Source: Thalassiosira profunda (taxonomy: Eukaryota > Bacillariophyta > Thalassiosirophyceae > Thalassiosirales > Thalassiosiraceae). Taken from it: DNA of 47,430 bases. Made by a program: the position numbers and the translations under genes. Below, piece after piece: positions 1 to 9,954 of the stretch (position 1 is the first letter of the stretch; each line of letters opens with the position of its first letter). Location of the stretch: positions 1 to 47,430 of the forward strand of contig JALLAP010000014.1 in the NCBI GenBank assembly GCA_036939355.1, written 5' to 3'. The notes below the pieces were generated by a model, which made no database searches, had not been told where the DNA came from, and worked only from the letters and a program-made list of their open reading frames with translations.

Positions 1-310
1 CGGCGTACTTGCCCAATTTCGTGAGCTTGACGGAGGGGCGGAGCTGGTACCTGTAGAAGGTGCCCAGGAGCTGTGCAGAAAGGAATGCGGTGGGGTGAGT
101 CGGCAGAAAGCTTGGGAATATCTTACTTGCAGCTGCAATTGCAACTTTGCATGCACATTGCAGCAACTCATGCATCCGCTCGGTCTCTCTACTCACCCCC
201 AGCGCAAATTTGAGGACGACGAGCCCTCCCACCGCGACGAGCGCGGCGGGGAGGGGGTCCTGGGCGGCGTTGTCCAGGACGTCGACTACGGAGGCTAGGG
301 CGGACGCCAT
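1..310 (-). CDS. 5' part of a probable very-long-chain 3-oxoacyl-CoA reductase / 17-beta-HSD-type dehydrogenase (partial)
   Basis: The gene reads leftwards off the window. The ATG is at 310-308. Exon 1 (310-197) encodes 38 residues, mostly one hydrophobic segment rich in A, L and V that could anchor the protein in the ER membrane. A GTGAGT donor at 196-191 and a TTCTGCACAG acceptor ending at 71 define a 126-nt phase-0 intron. Exon 2 (70-1) continues LLGTFYRYQLRPS then LTKLGKYA before the edge. An N-terminal membrane anchor followed by a 'LRP...L.K.GKYA' stretch is what precedes the TGxxxGIG cofactor motif in the microsomal 3-ketoacyl-CoA reductase/KAR family, which acts in very-long-chain fatty-acid elongation. 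The Rossmann motif itself lies outside the window, so the family call is inference from about 60 residues. Confidence 0.5.
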   Translation of the reverse strand, partial: MASALASVVDVLDNAAQDPLPAALVAVGGLVVLKFALGVSRETERMHELLQCACKVAIAAASKIFPSFLPTHPTAFLSAQLLGTFYRYQLRPSVKLTKLGKYA

Positions 311-567
311 GTTGCAGGTGCTTGAACGAATGTGCGGGCGTGTGGGCGGTTGTGACGTAAGTCGCGTATCTATTAAGTCGCACGCGGGACTCCAGCCCCC
401 TCGCTCACCATCACCTCACACCTCACACATCAATCTCTCTCCCCGCCGGCGCCGGACCCCCTCACGCCCCGCCCAGCTGATCCGCAGGCGGGCCGGCTAG
501 ATTGGACGGCACGTGGACTGGGAGCAGCGCTGAAATTGTTTTGACATATATACGCGCTTTGCAAAGG

Positions 568-1878
568 ATGGCAGAGGGGTGGACCGACTACGACGGCGGC
601 GCGGTGCAGGAATGGCACCGGACTGCCAGCCGGATCCGGGTGGCATCGGACGTGACAGTAATTCCTGCAAATGTCTTTGCGGGGTGCTCTGAATTGAGGG
701 AGATGGATCTGAACAGTGTTGCCACCATCTCAGCGTTGGCATTCAATGGTTGTCGCTCGCTGGAGCGTGTTCTTTCCTCCGCATCTACAGTTGAGATCGG
801 TGAATGGGCATTTAGAGATTGCAGGTCTTTGTGGGCAATAGATTTCAGAAATGTGACGAAGATTGGACACGGGGCATTTTATTTTTGCAAAGCACTGACA
901 AGTGTAACCATCTCATCATCTGTTGCTGCGATTGAAGCCGCTGCATTTCAATGCTGCGAAAAATTGGCGGAGGTGGAGCTCAGCGAGGGGATACAGCGCA
1001 TTGGCCGGCAGACATTTGCTCATTGCGATGCTTTGGTTCGGGTCACTATTCCCGTATCTGTCACCAACATTGAAGCTAATGCATTCCATGCATGCACCAG
1101 TTTGGTAGAGGTGGAATTGAGTGAAGGGCTGCAGCGTATTGACGCGTCGGTGTTCAGGCATTGTACGTCGCTAGCCGTCATCAGCATTCCCTCGTCAACG
1201 TCGAGTATCGGAAACCATGCATTTGTTGGTTGCAATCAGTTGAGGCATGCAGAGCTACAGGAGGGGCTCCAGACGATTGGTCAAGGAGCATTCGGCCAAT
1301 GTGTTTCGTTGGAGCGCATCACCATCCCCTCCTCTGTCAAGTCTATTGGCGAAGATGCATTTGGGTATTGCAACAACCTTGCAGAGGCGACTCTGCGCGA
1401 GGGACTCCAATGCATTGATCTAGGGGCATTCTACAACTGCAGTTCTATGCAGCATATCGACATTCCTCCTGTGGCACTGGTGATTGACGTTCGAAATGGC
1501 AACTGCCGGTTAGTGAGATCCGCAATGCCTGTCATTCGGGGGAGAAAGTTGGTTGTATCCAAGTGGATTCAGTACAGGAGCCCAGGCCAGCTCGAACAGG
1601 CCAAGACAAAGGTGAACGAAATTCTCGGCGGCAGCGATCTATCAATGGCAGGAAAGATTGCTTGCATCCGAAAGTGGTTCGCCTACTACGATCGATTGGA
1701 CGTGACGACGATGCTGGAGCTCGCTATTTGGCGGGCCAACATGAATGGAAATGAACACGACGCTGGTCGTCCCCGAACGCGGCGGCGACGGTGGGGAGAG
1801 CGTGATGCAAGCCGTCGAAACTGTGGCGCCGACATGAATATCATTATTCCCGGTGTCTTGGAGTATATGGAGGGGTAG
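568..1878 (+). CDS. BspA-like LRR_5 protein, family copy A (436 aa)
   Basis: Intronless. I chose the ATG at 568 because the family N-terminus (W-T/V-x-Y-D/E-G-G) starts just after it; the open frame extends upstream only through a TTG. After a short N-terminal segment come about 12 tandem repeats of 22-23 residues of the type xAFxxCxxLxxVxIxxxVxxI, the LRR_5 (BspA/Treponema-like) pattern. They alternate between a 'SLERITIPSSV' form and a 'LxEVELxEGLQxI' form. From about residue 330 there is a non-LRR module conserved in every copy here: a WxQYRSPGQLE helix, an 'IRxWFAYYDRLDVTTMLELAIW' type helix and a final CGxDMNxIIPGVLEYxEG. This copy carries an arginine-rich insertion (RPRTRRRRWGERD) before the last block. 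No signal peptide or membrane segment is visible, so it is probably intracellular. The repeats suggest protein binding; the specific role is unknown. Confidence 0.9.
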   Translation: MAEGWTDYDGGAVQEWHRTASRIRVASDVTVIPANVFAGCSELREMDLNSVATISALAFNGCRSLERVLSSASTVEIGEWAFRDCRSLWAIDFRNVTKIGHGAFYFCKALTSVTISSSVAAIEAAAFQCCEKLAEVELSEGIQRIGRQTFAHCDALVRVTIPVSVTNIEANAFHACTSLVEVELSEGLQRIDASVFRHCTSLAVISIPSSTSSIGNHAFVGCNQLRHAELQEGLQTIGQGAFGQCVSLERITIPSSVKSIGEDAFGYCNNLAEATLREGLQCIDLGAFYNCSSMQHIDIPPVALVIDVRNGNCRLVRSAMPVIRGRKLVVSKWIQYRSPGQLEQAKTKVNEILGGSDLSMAGKIACIRKWFAYYDRLDVTTMLELAIWRANMNGNEHDAGRPRTRRRRWGERDASRRNCGADMNIIIPGVLEYMEG

Positions 1879-2053
1879 AATGGTTGTTGGTCATTTTCCC
1901 GGTTTGGTATCTTGAGAGGTAGAATTTCCCTCGGATGCACTTTCGGCGCAGGGGTCGCCGTTGGCGCGGCATATCATATGTATGGGTGAGCGGTACGGGG
2001 AGGCGAAAGGCTCTATTGTATGGGGTGACCATATTTCGGTGAGTCTATCCAGT

Positions 2054-3199
2054 CTACTCGATCTTGTTTTCCGCGTCAACCTTGCCATCGGTCCTCGTCC
2101 AGCCCACTCTCACGTCTCCCGTCTCCTCGTCCAATGAAACAACAGGCCTGGGATGCCCCTTCTCCGCATCGCTTCTCGCCCTGCCCCTCAAATAAAACGA
2201 CAGCCATCCGATCTCGGATCGAACTCTCTTCCTCCGCTCCGTCAGCAGACGCTTTTCTTCCTGGTGGCGCTTCTTCTCCCTCGCTTTGCCCAAAGTGCGA
2301 AAGTGCCGCTCTATTTCCTTCTCCTTGCAACGCCACCACTTCTCGCCCAGGACGCGCCTGCGCAGGGTGCTCTGAAAGAGCAGCATGGGCTCGAGGAGGG
2401 CGGGGTAGGTGTGGCACAGCTGCTTGAGCGCCGGGTAGTCGACGCAAGCTTGTTGCCTCTCGGCCGCCGGCAGGCGGAGGGTGCTGCTGTCTTTGAACAC
2501 TGGCGTGGACTTGTCGGGGAGTATCGCAGACTCGAGTACCTTCACCTTCTTGCCGTGGAGCGACTCGACAAAGCGTTGGAGCTGGAGGCGCGGGATGCGG
2601 CCCTCCTTCTCCTTGTCCAGAACGAAGAAGACAAACCGGAGCATGTCATCGAGCTTGAACATGCCAAAGGTGCACATGCCCTCCACGAACTCTCCGAAGG
2701 TCATTGCGTGTAAGTCTCGTGTGCCTATGAGGTCAAAGAGGCCGTCAAGGAAGCCGCCGGAAAAGCTGTGCGATGTTTGGAATGTGGCAAAGAAGTCGGA
2801 TATGGACAGGGTGATATTTGACGAGTCATCCTCCCAGGGGCGTGGGGGGCTTGTTGCTGTTGAGACATTGCTATTCTTCTCCTTGGTCTTCTGTTGCCCT
2901 CGCTGCGGTGCATCGGGTGGCGCTGTCGGGTCAAATTTGCCCCCTTTTGCCATGAAGCAAAAGGCATCGTGAAAGTGCTGCAAATCTGCGTCCGCCAGCA
3001 AGAAGGTGTCCGCGCTGTGGCGTATCCTATTATTCATGCTGTTTGGGCTGGTTGGCTTGCCAGCAGACGATGGCTGGGTTGTGGGCGACGAGGGGGCCAG
3101 TTGGCCACTTCCTTCGTCGTTCCTGACGAGATTTCTCTTGGACGAGGCCTGGCGCTGCAGCCGCACAGCGCTTCGCCGGGACGACGCCGCGTACATCAT
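2054..3199 (-). CDS. EF-hand-superfamily protein, degenerate calcineurin-B/CBL-like (381 aa)
   Basis: Single-exon frame with two consecutive ATGs at its start (3199 and 3196). The N-terminal 120 residues are low in complexity and polar. The middle contains a helix-loop-helix series (SISDFFATFQTSHSF, then MTFGEFVEGMCTFGMFKLDD, then FVFFVLDKEKEGRIPR) that resembles the EF-hand pairs of calcineurin B/CBL proteins, in which 'F-x-E-F-V' closes one hand and 'FxxxDxxxxGxI' opens the next. The visible loop D-K-E-K-E-G-R-I-P-R-L-Q lacks the acidic residue at position 12, so tight Ca2+ binding is doubtful. The C-terminal 120 residues form a basic helix rich in K, R and E, probably a coiled coil. It converges with LRR A and is divergent from the ankyrin gene, 160 bp between the two starts. 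The fold is moderately supported; the function is unknown. Confidence 0.7.
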   Translation of the reverse strand: MMYAASSRRSAVRLQRQASSKRNLVRNDEGSGQLAPSSPTTQPSSAGKPTSPNSMNNRIRHSADTFLLADADLQHFHDAFCFMAKGGKFDPTAPPDAPQRGQQKTKEKNSNVSTATSPPRPWEDDSSNITLSISDFFATFQTSHSFSGGFLDGLFDLIGTRDLHAMTFGEFVEGMCTFGMFKLDDMLRFVFFVLDKEKEGRIPRLQLQRFVESLHGKKVKVLESAILPDKSTPVFKDSSTLRLPAAERQQACVDYPALKQLCHTYPALLEPMLLFQSTLRRRVLGEKWWRCKEKEIERHFRTLGKAREKKRHQEEKRLLTERRKRVRSEIGWLSFYLRGRARSDAEKGHPRPVVSLDEETGDVRVGWTRTDGKVDAENKIE

Positions 3200-3359
3200 T
3201 GTTGCTTGGGGGAGGGTCTGCGGGCCCTTATCGTGCCAGCCGCGGAGGAAACGCGACCTACATCATGGGGAGGTGGTCGGAGCTAGCGGACTCGTTGGAT
3301 TTTCAAACACAAAATTCTTTCGCGGACACTTTGCGTTGGACGCGTCTGAGAGCGTTGCA

Positions 3360-6300
3360 ATGACGGCGTCGGTGGAGGAGGCGGACGACCTCCAGCGTTT
3401 CATCGCGGACTGCGAGTTCAAGACGAGGAAGATCCTGCGCGAGTCGAACAAGCGGCTGAAGGACAACGCCCGCTCTCTCGCTGCAAAGGAGCGACTCGAT
3501 CAGCTGAAACATGGCAGCGGGACGCCCACAAAGCCCGGTGGTTCAGTTGCAAAGGCGAGCTCCCCGCTGGCCAAGTCGAAACGCCTCAACGTATCGTCAC
3601 CGCACAACAGCCCCGGCGTATCTACTGCAAAGCAGAAGCTCTCGCCGACGCCCGTAAAGGAATGGAAAGGGCGCGACCGCATCATTCACGATGCCTACGA
3701 GACAATCAAATCGCTTCCCGTCGATAAGAAACCTCTGACATCCCCTGCGCCCAGAGGAAGTCAGCCGGCCGAGAATGTTCGAGCTGGCATTCACTCGTCG
3801 CTGTCGGCCAGTCCATTCTGCGGCGCCAAAAGCATCTCGGACAGCGTTGCAAAACCCAAGCCAAAAGGGAAACTCGCGACCCCCAAAGGAGCTTCCGGCG
3901 CCGCTGCCTCCCCTGAGAACGCCGAGCCGGCACTGATTACTCGCCGCACCATCGAACGCGATTTTTACATCATGTCGAAGAAGCGCAGCAACCCGTCCAA
4001 GCGGCGGCAGATGCAACAGCAGCAGAACGATCCCGCGCCGGAACTCAAGACGTCCGTGCTGCGCAAAAAGTATCGATGCGACGAGCGCATCATGAAGGCC
4101 AAGAAGAAGAAGGCGGAGCGTGCCTATGAGCGGTTGAAACGGCTGAAGCTGCCAACCGACGAGAGCGAGGTGAACGGCGACGAAGGGGACGACTCGGGCT
4201 CGTCAATCTCTTCTTCGGACGAGGAGGAGGAGGAGCGCGGCCACGCCATTTACGACCTCGTCGAGCGGCACATCGAATACGAGAATGCGCGGTCTCTCAA
4301 GAGGGCCAACAAATTGCTCGCGAAACGAACCTTCACGCCGAACGTGAGGGAGTTTTGGGCGCATCTGCAGCAAGGGAACGGCGACTTGGCCCTTGAGCCA
4401 TCTCGCGACGCTGCGATGGGCGACTCGGACAGCTTGGAGGAGGTGGGCGACATTTCAGGGAGGGCTGGCCCGGCTGCAATGGTCATCGACCAGGGCCCGT
4501 TTAGTCGCTACATCTGCCCCTACAATGAACCGGGCGTCATTCCTCCCCTTTCGATGAGAGTCTCTGGCTGTTCGCCTTATGTCAGCACCGTTTGCCCAGG
4601 CCACGCTCCGATTGGAAAGCGGGGAGTGTGGCGATTGCTAGAGCCGGCTGCGGAGGAAGTGAACAAAGACGTGTTCCCCGTCTGGCCCGCGCTCGAAGAC
4701 ATCAAATATCCTGCAGCATTGGACAGCTCGCAAGCCACTGGCTACTTCCGCTACAGGAATCTCGGCCCAAAGAAAGGGGATTGCGTGACCGTGCTGAACA
4801 GCCTGGCGTTCGAGAGCCCCGTCCTCGCGCCGGATTGCTTGGCGATCGATAAAGGTTACATTTCGCCTCCGTTCGCGGAGCACGAGCCGGTCACGGGCGT
4901 CGTCCCCTACGTTCACCTGCCTGGCACGCATTTGATGGCGAATCCACTGGAGTCGAGACTGGACGCCTTGCTTCCTCCTCCGGTCGTCGTGGTGGATCCC
5001 GGCGCGTCAGAAGGAGACTGGAACGACGCGCCCACTGACGAAGACGGGCGAGTCTACCACCTTCGCGGGCTCGACGAGCGGGATGGCGATGGCTTTCGCG
5101 TCACGACCTCGGCGAACGTGGTCGAGTACGACGACTCGATCTCCCGCAGGGTCTACGGCATTAGCGAGTCGGCCGCGTCTCCCAACCGTCCGGTACCGTC
5201 GCCTTTGGTCGCCCACACCTCGCACGAGGCCTGCACTCACAGCCTCATCCGGGTACGCACTGCCGCGGACTACCACTACATTGCCAAGAGCGAGGGCGAG
5301 GGCACTCTCGGCGAGCCTTATCTCTTCTCTACGCACATGAGCGCCTACAAGTCAGTGTTCGTGAGCAGGAAGAGCGTCAGCTCGTACCGCGAGCAGGAGA
5401 AATTCCTGCACGCCACCAAAGAAGCCGAGCGAAAAAAGTTGGAGTTGGCTCTCAAAATGAAGGCAGCGGAAGAGCTGGTCGAGGCGAGGCTGAAAGAGCG
5501 CATCGCCCGGATCGAACGATCGGTGCACAAGGCATCGGAGGTGGGAGGCACGAGCGACCATTCAGTGGCGGTGGACCACCCAACGGCAAATCTCCCTGAT
5601 GCCCCGACGCACGCGGACAAAATTCCCGCCGACGTCGAGCTGCTTCCTGTACCAACGCCATCATTGGAGGAGGAACAGGCAGGGGGCACTGAGCTCGAGC
5701 AGCTGGCGAGTTTGCTCTTGAAGGATGCAAACTTCTTGAAGGCGGTGGCTCGCAAGCTGAACATTTCGGAGGACCAAGTGGCCCAAATCGATGCTGTGGG
5801 CGACGAAGCTACAACCATTGCCGATGCAAAAGGCAGTGACGGCGAACCGAGCAGCACTTTGGAAGCTCGAGCAGAGCGGGTGGCGCTCCACCCAACCTCT
5901 GCCGTCAATTCACCCGCGCCTTTGGTGGAGCCCGCGAGCATGCCCAAGCTCAAGTTGAACTGCAAACGATACCGCGACACGGATCGCGTCAGTTCGAGAG
6001 GCGACGGCTGGAAACGACTGCCCAGAAGCGAGACCATCATTGGAGATTTCAGCCTCACCAAACGCAACGTCCAGCGGGGAATCGGCGGTCCAAAACACAG
6101 GAAACTCGACGATGACGGCAGGAAGTTCATCGCCGTCGATGCTGTCGAAGCATTGCAGCACGAATCGGACCCGCAGCAGTTTGAGGTGGAGCCAAGGTCC
6201 TTGTTCATACCCGACCTGACCACGGAGAGGCTTCAATTGGCCAGGACCTACCGTCAGCAAAAGAAGACCAAGGAATCGATGCTGAGTTTGGCCCAGCAAC

Positions 6301-6794
6301 AATCTTTGAATGAGATCCTGAAGATTCCCGTCGCCGAGCCAGCCCAAAAGCCAAAGGAGGAGGGCGCGGGGGAGGAAGGAAGCGACTTGGTCGCTGAGGA
6401 AGTCGAGGACGAATCAGTAGAAAAGGAGGCGCGTCCGAGAGATCACATCTCGAGGGCCATTTTGGCGGTGAAGAACCACAACTTGTCCGACCTCGAGGAA
6501 ATGCTGGATGCCCAAGGACTGTCAGTCGAGACGCGCGATCACCACGGCAACACCCTCTTCGTCCTCGCCTGCCAACAGGGCAGCAAGAAGCTGGCCAAGT
6601 TCCTGCTGCGACGCGGAGCGCACATCAACGCGCAAAATAATGGCGGCAACACCGCCCTGCACTACCTTTACGAGTACAAGCACGTGGCTCTGGCCGAGTA
6701 CCTCGTGAGGAAGGGCGCCGACGACAGCATCAAGAATGCCGAGGGGCTCACAGTCTACGAGGGAACGCAATTGAACTCAATGTTTGGTCGGTGA
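3360..6794 (+). CDS. Large ankyrin-repeat protein with C-terminal repeats (1144 aa)
   Basis: Single exon. The frame is open upstream to 3006, but the ATG at 3360 (MTASVEEADDLQRF) gives a globular acidic start and leaves a plausible promoter between it and the divergent EF-hand gene. Residues 1-200 are basic and disordered. Residues 205-270 are a highly charged K/R helix, followed by an acidic Ser/Asp/Glu tract. A central region (about 380-640) contains conserved-looking segments that I cannot assign. Residues about 673-725 form a coiled coil (QEKFLHATKEAERKKLE and on). Residues about 1030-1135 are ankyrin repeats (DHHGNTLFVLACQQG, RRGAHINAQNNGGNTALHY, RKGADDSIKNAEGLTVYEG). This terminal ankyrin block, ending in 'GADDSI.NAEGLT.YEG', resembles ankyrin ends I recall in stramenopile proteins. 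The role is unknown; protein scaffolding is likely from the repeats. Confidence 0.85.
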   Translation: MTASVEEADDLQRFIADCEFKTRKILRESNKRLKDNARSLAAKERLDQLKHGSGTPTKPGGSVAKASSPLAKSKRLNVSSPHNSPGVSTAKQKLSPTPVKEWKGRDRIIHDAYETIKSLPVDKKPLTSPAPRGSQPAENVRAGIHSSLSASPFCGAKSISDSVAKPKPKGKLATPKGASGAAASPENAEPALITRRTIERDFYIMSKKRSNPSKRRQMQQQQNDPAPELKTSVLRKKYRCDERIMKAKKKKAERAYERLKRLKLPTDESEVNGDEGDDSGSSISSSDEEEEERGHAIYDLVERHIEYENARSLKRANKLLAKRTFTPNVREFWAHLQQGNGDLALEPSRDAAMGDSDSLEEVGDISGRAGPAAMVIDQGPFSRYICPYNEPGVIPPLSMRVSGCSPYVSTVCPGHAPIGKRGVWRLLEPAAEEVNKDVFPVWPALEDIKYPAALDSSQATGYFRYRNLGPKKGDCVTVLNSLAFESPVLAPDCLAIDKGYISPPFAEHEPVTGVVPYVHLPGTHLMANPLESRLDALLPPPVVVVDPGASEGDWNDAPTDEDGRVYHLRGLDERDGDGFRVTTSANVVEYDDSISRRVYGISESAASPNRPVPSPLVAHTSHEACTHSLIRVRTAADYHYIAKSEGEGTLGEPYLFSTHMSAYKSVFVSRKSVSSYREQEKFLHATKEAERKKLELALKMKAAEELVEARLKERIARIERSVHKASEVGGTSDHSVAVDHPTANLPDAPTHADKIPADVELLPVPTPSLEEEQAGGTELEQLASLLLKDANFLKAVARKLNISEDQVAQIDAVGDEATTIADAKGSDGEPSSTLEARAERVALHPTSAVNSPAPLVEPASMPKLKLNCKRYRDTDRVSSRGDGWKRLPRSETIIGDFSLTKRNVQRGIGGPKHRKLDDDGRKFIAVDAVEALQHESDPQQFEVEPRSLFIPDLTTERLQLARTYRQQKKTKESMLSLAQQQSLNEILKIPVAEPAQKPKEEGAGEEGSDLVAEEVEDESVEKEARPRDHISRAILAVKNHNLSDLEEMLDAQGLSVETRDHHGNTLFVLACQQGSKKLAKFLLRRGAHINAQNNGGNTALHYLYEYKHVALAEYLVRKGADDSIKNAEGLTVYEGTQLNSMFGR

Positions 6795-7150
6795 ATCAAC
6801 CTTGGTGGTATCTGGGTTGAAGTGACTGCCCCAGCCGCATGCCGGTCTGACTCGCAAAAGCTCTATTCAGATACAGCCAGAGCCGAGTGCAGCGCCAGGC
6901 CTCTTGTAACCACCTCTGCTCTGTGACTTGTCAGCTTGCCTCTGTGGTCGCTCTTTGTTCTTCTCTTTGTTCTTCGCCGGTCTCTCAGGATCAGCGCACC
7001 TGTGGTGTAAATTGAAACAGCTTTCTAGATAGAGAGACGCAACAACCAAAGCCTTTCCACGCAAGACCTTCTACACTCATTGTCTACCCCTAACAATCCA
7101 CTTCTGGCTGGCTTAGAGCTGGCCCTTTTTGCTTCAGAATCACCGCCACC

Positions 7151-7369
7151 ATGCACCTGCTCGTCGTCTCCGCCAAGCAGCGGCACTGCTGCTGCAGATC
7201 CGGGAATCAAGAAGACATAAAGGCTGTCTGCGGTTTTTACGAAGGCGACGCTGTCGTGTTGCTTTTTGCAGAGGGCCCTGCAGACCTCTCGGTCGGACTC
7301 GGCCTTGCCCACCGCAAGCTTGGCTACGACCGTGTTGTGAAGGAACCAAGAGGCCCGCCCTACAGCTGA
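7151..7369 (+). CDS. Possible small protein of 72 aa, uncertain
   Basis: The only argument for this frame is an excellent initiation context (GCCACCATGC) and a Cys/Val-rich 72-codon frame ending in a stop at 7369. The complementary strand is also open for 122 codons over the same bases, but that frame has no convincing start context. No domain, signal peptide or homologous family is recognised. It could equally be chance. Confidence 0.15.
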   Translation: MHLLVVSAKQRHCCCRSGNQEDIKAVCGFYEGDAVVLLFAEGPADLSVGLGLAHRKLGYDRVVKEPRGPPYS

Positions 7370-7499
7370 AAGAATAACCCATACCTTGGGCATCTATGAT
7401 CGGGTCCACAGCACAACAAGCACCACCAAATTTCCCTCATTCTGGCTTCACTTAGTGGATTTACTATCTTTGCCTTTGCCATGTCTGACGCGCAAATTC

Positions 7500-7855
7500 A
7501 TTGCGCGAGCGCCCATGAAGGCGGAGATACGAGCAGAACAATGTTTGCCGCGGCTTTTGGGCATCCATTGGGTCCACAACAAAGGCTGACATCTGCGTTT
7601 GTTCCCTATCGTCGCGTTGTGCCACCCATTTTGTGCGATTTGGCTTTTGTTGGTGACTTCGCTATGGTAGCTTTGGAGCTGCTGAGAAGTGAATTCTCTG
7701 ACCAAGCGCCCAAAGGTGAAGCAATGGCCCGAGTGACATTTGCCCCAGCGTCCATAGGCGAAGTGATATCCAGACCAACGTTTGACAAGGCGTTTGGACA
7801 TATGGGCCGATAAAGGCTACATATGCATTTGTGCCACATGTGTCGCTCATTTTTC
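7500..7855. repeat. Decayed two-copy tandem repeat, offset about 231-239 bp
   Basis: Unit 1 (about 7500-7625) and unit 2 (about 7740-7855) align in the same order through several landmarks. These are AGCGCCCAT / AGCGTCCAT (7508 and 7747), AATGTTTG / AACGTTTG, GCTTTTGGGCAT / GCGTTTGGACAT, AAAGGCT (7581 and 7812), then TGCGTTTGT / TGCATTTGT and TCGC. The shift changes from 239 to 231 bp along the alignment, so indels have accumulated. A shorter sub-repeat (GCGYCCAWAGGYGAAG) recurs at about 7710 and 7748. The identity of the element is unknown. Confidence 0.5.
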
Positions 7856-8300
7856 CTCTTCTTGGCCCTTCCCCAGCGCGATACGAGGCGAGGTGCCTTA
7901 GCAGACCCTGGAAACCCCCAGTTGGCCCAGAAGACCCCCACGATTCGTGAAGCTTCATTTGTGTCCATTGCCAATGCCATTGGAGGGATTGAGAATTCAT
8001 AAGTAACAATCAACTGCTCTGGGTTGCGATTGGTGGCCAATTTGGCCGGATCGAGTCCTGGCCCCCGACTGAATTTGGGCGGTCGAGCTGCACGCTGGGA
8101 CCTTTTTAAATCCTTCCAGGTGTGCTAGGGCCACTTCATTCATGGGATTCAGGTGGCATTGTTGCGATTGGCACCTCTGCCTGCAGACCGATTGCCTTAG
8201 TCGGCGCGCATCCAGAGGGATCAGGTCGTAGATTGTCTATCTGGTGCAGTCGCGTGTGGCAGAAGGCCTTTTAAGCTTCCTGACGTGAGCTAAGCTAATT

Positions 8301-9954
8301 TTATTGCTGACGCCTTCCCTTTTGTTGTCCAGGCAACTTTGGAGAGGAGCCCAGAGTTGTGTTGGAGCCAAAGGTGGAATGGCAAGGCTGCGCAACGCCA
8401 CGGGCAGGGACTGCGATCGAGCTTGGAATGTGAGGCCCTCTCACAGATTGTTTCGACCTTTTTGTGTCCTCAAGGAGGTGTCGAATGCCTTTGAGCTCCT
8501 TCTCGAGAGAGATCAACTTTGCTTGGTAAAGGCTCCTGTCCGAAGTAGCTTCTTTTCTTGAGCTTCTTGGCTGTGGCGACTGCGTGTCACTAAGGCGTCC
8601 AGCCACTGGGCTAAGAGGCTTTGCTGGCGACATTTTCTTAGGGCGCTCATACTTCTTCATTAGCGACTCGCCCACAGCTCCTGAACTGCGATAGGGGGTT
8701 GGCGTTATCGCTGCGTGACTTTGATGTGCAGCAGGGGCAGATGGCTTGTGTGCGCCGGCTGCCTCTCTCTGAGCGTTGGCCTCTTGCCTGCTGCAAATGG
8801 CGACTTTCTCTTTCCCACGAGGAGGCGAAGCCTCCGTCACCTCCGCCACTCCGCTACTGAGTTTCTGGCCTGCCGCCGACTTGAAACTGCGTGCACGGGG
8901 TTCCAACAGTTAGCACAAGTATCATCTTAGCAAATTGTTCTGAATGAGGCACTCACATTTCTTTCGACGCGCCACCCTTCTGTTTGATACTTGTGGCCTT
9001 CCGGTCAGCCGATACCGCGAGCACCTTGTAGAGTGGTTCATAGGAGTTGGCGATTTCCTTTGGCGGCGACATAGTCGGTGAGGGATCGACAGCCGTCGAT
9101 TTGTCGTCGCTCTTTGCCCCGCCACCACGTTTCAAGTGACCAGCGAAAGAGACTCCTTTCTTCGTTGGCTGGGTCTCCGGGATTGCGCCCAAAGTGCACT
9201 GAACGCTCCTGTCACGTGGCTTGGCTGCGGCGGCCCTTGTTTTATTCTGAACAGGCGCTCCCTGAGCCGGCGCTCTCTGAGTAGGCGCCCCTTTAGAGCT
9301 TGACACCTCTGTATTGCCGCCCTGCGCACCGCCAGTCAACACAACGGCTGTGCGTGGGGGCGCCGTTGTTGGCCGCTCTGTCATTTTGGCTCGGGCCACA
9401 GCCTTCTTCTTCTCCAGGCGCTGACATGTCAGAATCTCGCTAGAACCACTGAACACGGGAAGCGCCATTGGCGTGCGGAGTAGTTGGCAGTCCGCTTCTC
9501 GCAGCAAGCGACTTTGCCTGTTGCGTTGTCGCGACTTCGGTCGCTGCGCCGTGTGCAGGTAGGGCGCCTCATCTGCAACGGGATTGACGCCAGGATCGCA
9601 ATGAAGCAAAGATGGCCTCACTGCTTGACTTTTGGCGGCGAGGTTGGATCGATCATTGTTAACGGCAAGCATTTCCTGCTGGATGCGCCGCGCCCAGTTC
9701 ACACCATTGTCCTCACCAGACCTGTCGCTTTGTTCTACTATTGCCGACGGAGGCGAGACATTAATGCTGGTCGCCAGAGAAGCGCAGCCATTGGCGCCTA
9801 CGCTCGACGGAATGGTGACCTCGTCTGACGGAATCGAGGCTGCACTGTCCGCAGAGAGCGTGAGCGAGGGCATTGAGAGGGATCCTCCTGAGATAGACAG
9901 AGAAGGGATCGAGCACTCATCGCTGCCATTCGCGGCCATGCTCTCGGTTGACAT
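8301..9954 (-). CDS. Two-exon disordered protein of unknown function (527 aa)
   Basis: Exon 1 runs from the ATG at 9954 to 8957 and exon 2 from 8886 to 8301. The 70-nt intron (8956-8887) has a GTGAGT donor, a CTAAC branch-point-like sequence and a CACGCAG acceptor. Exon 1 ends two bases into a codon, and splicing joins it to FKSAAGQKL in frame, giving 527 residues. Without splicing the first frame stops at once, which supports the intron. The protein is rich in S, P, T, A and K. It has one order-promoting segment near residue 90 (NWARRIQQEMLAV) and one predicted coiled coil near the C-terminus (LISLEKELKGIRHLLED). No catalytic motif is seen. A scaffold or cytoskeleton-associated role is conceivable but unsupported. 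Confidence 0.7.

Larger units (their letters stand above)
6795..8300. other. Gene-poor stretch of about 1.5 kb between two genes
   Basis: No gene here can be supported with confidence. It holds the 3' end of the ankyrin gene, a possible 72-codon frame at 7151-7369, a decayed tandem repeat (about 7500-7855) and unremarkable sequence from 7860 to 8300. Open frames of 110-144 codons on both strands over the repeat have no recognisable domain or codon pattern. Confidence 0.5.

Noticed and set aside
3006..3359. Upstream extension of the ankyrin gene with a hydrophobic start (MSALWRILLFMLFGL)
   Set aside because: It overlaps the coding start of the divergent EF-hand gene and would make the protein begin with a signal peptide not fitting its nuclear/cytosolic character; the ATG at 3360 is preferred.
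5345..6223. 292-codon frame antisense to the ankyrin gene
   Set aside because: Low-complexity Ser/Leu-rich shadow of the charged coding strand; no conserved motif.
7025..8040. Open frames of 110-144 codons on both strands (7025-7393 minus, 7481-7813 plus, 7606-8040 minus)
   Set aside because: They overlap each other on opposite strands, show no domain, and the later two lie across a degenerate repeat; chance frames in GC-moderate DNA explain them.
8030..8080. Possible tRNA B-box (GGATCGAGTCC)
   Set aside because: It lacks the invariant TTC and flanking stems; no A-box at the right distance.
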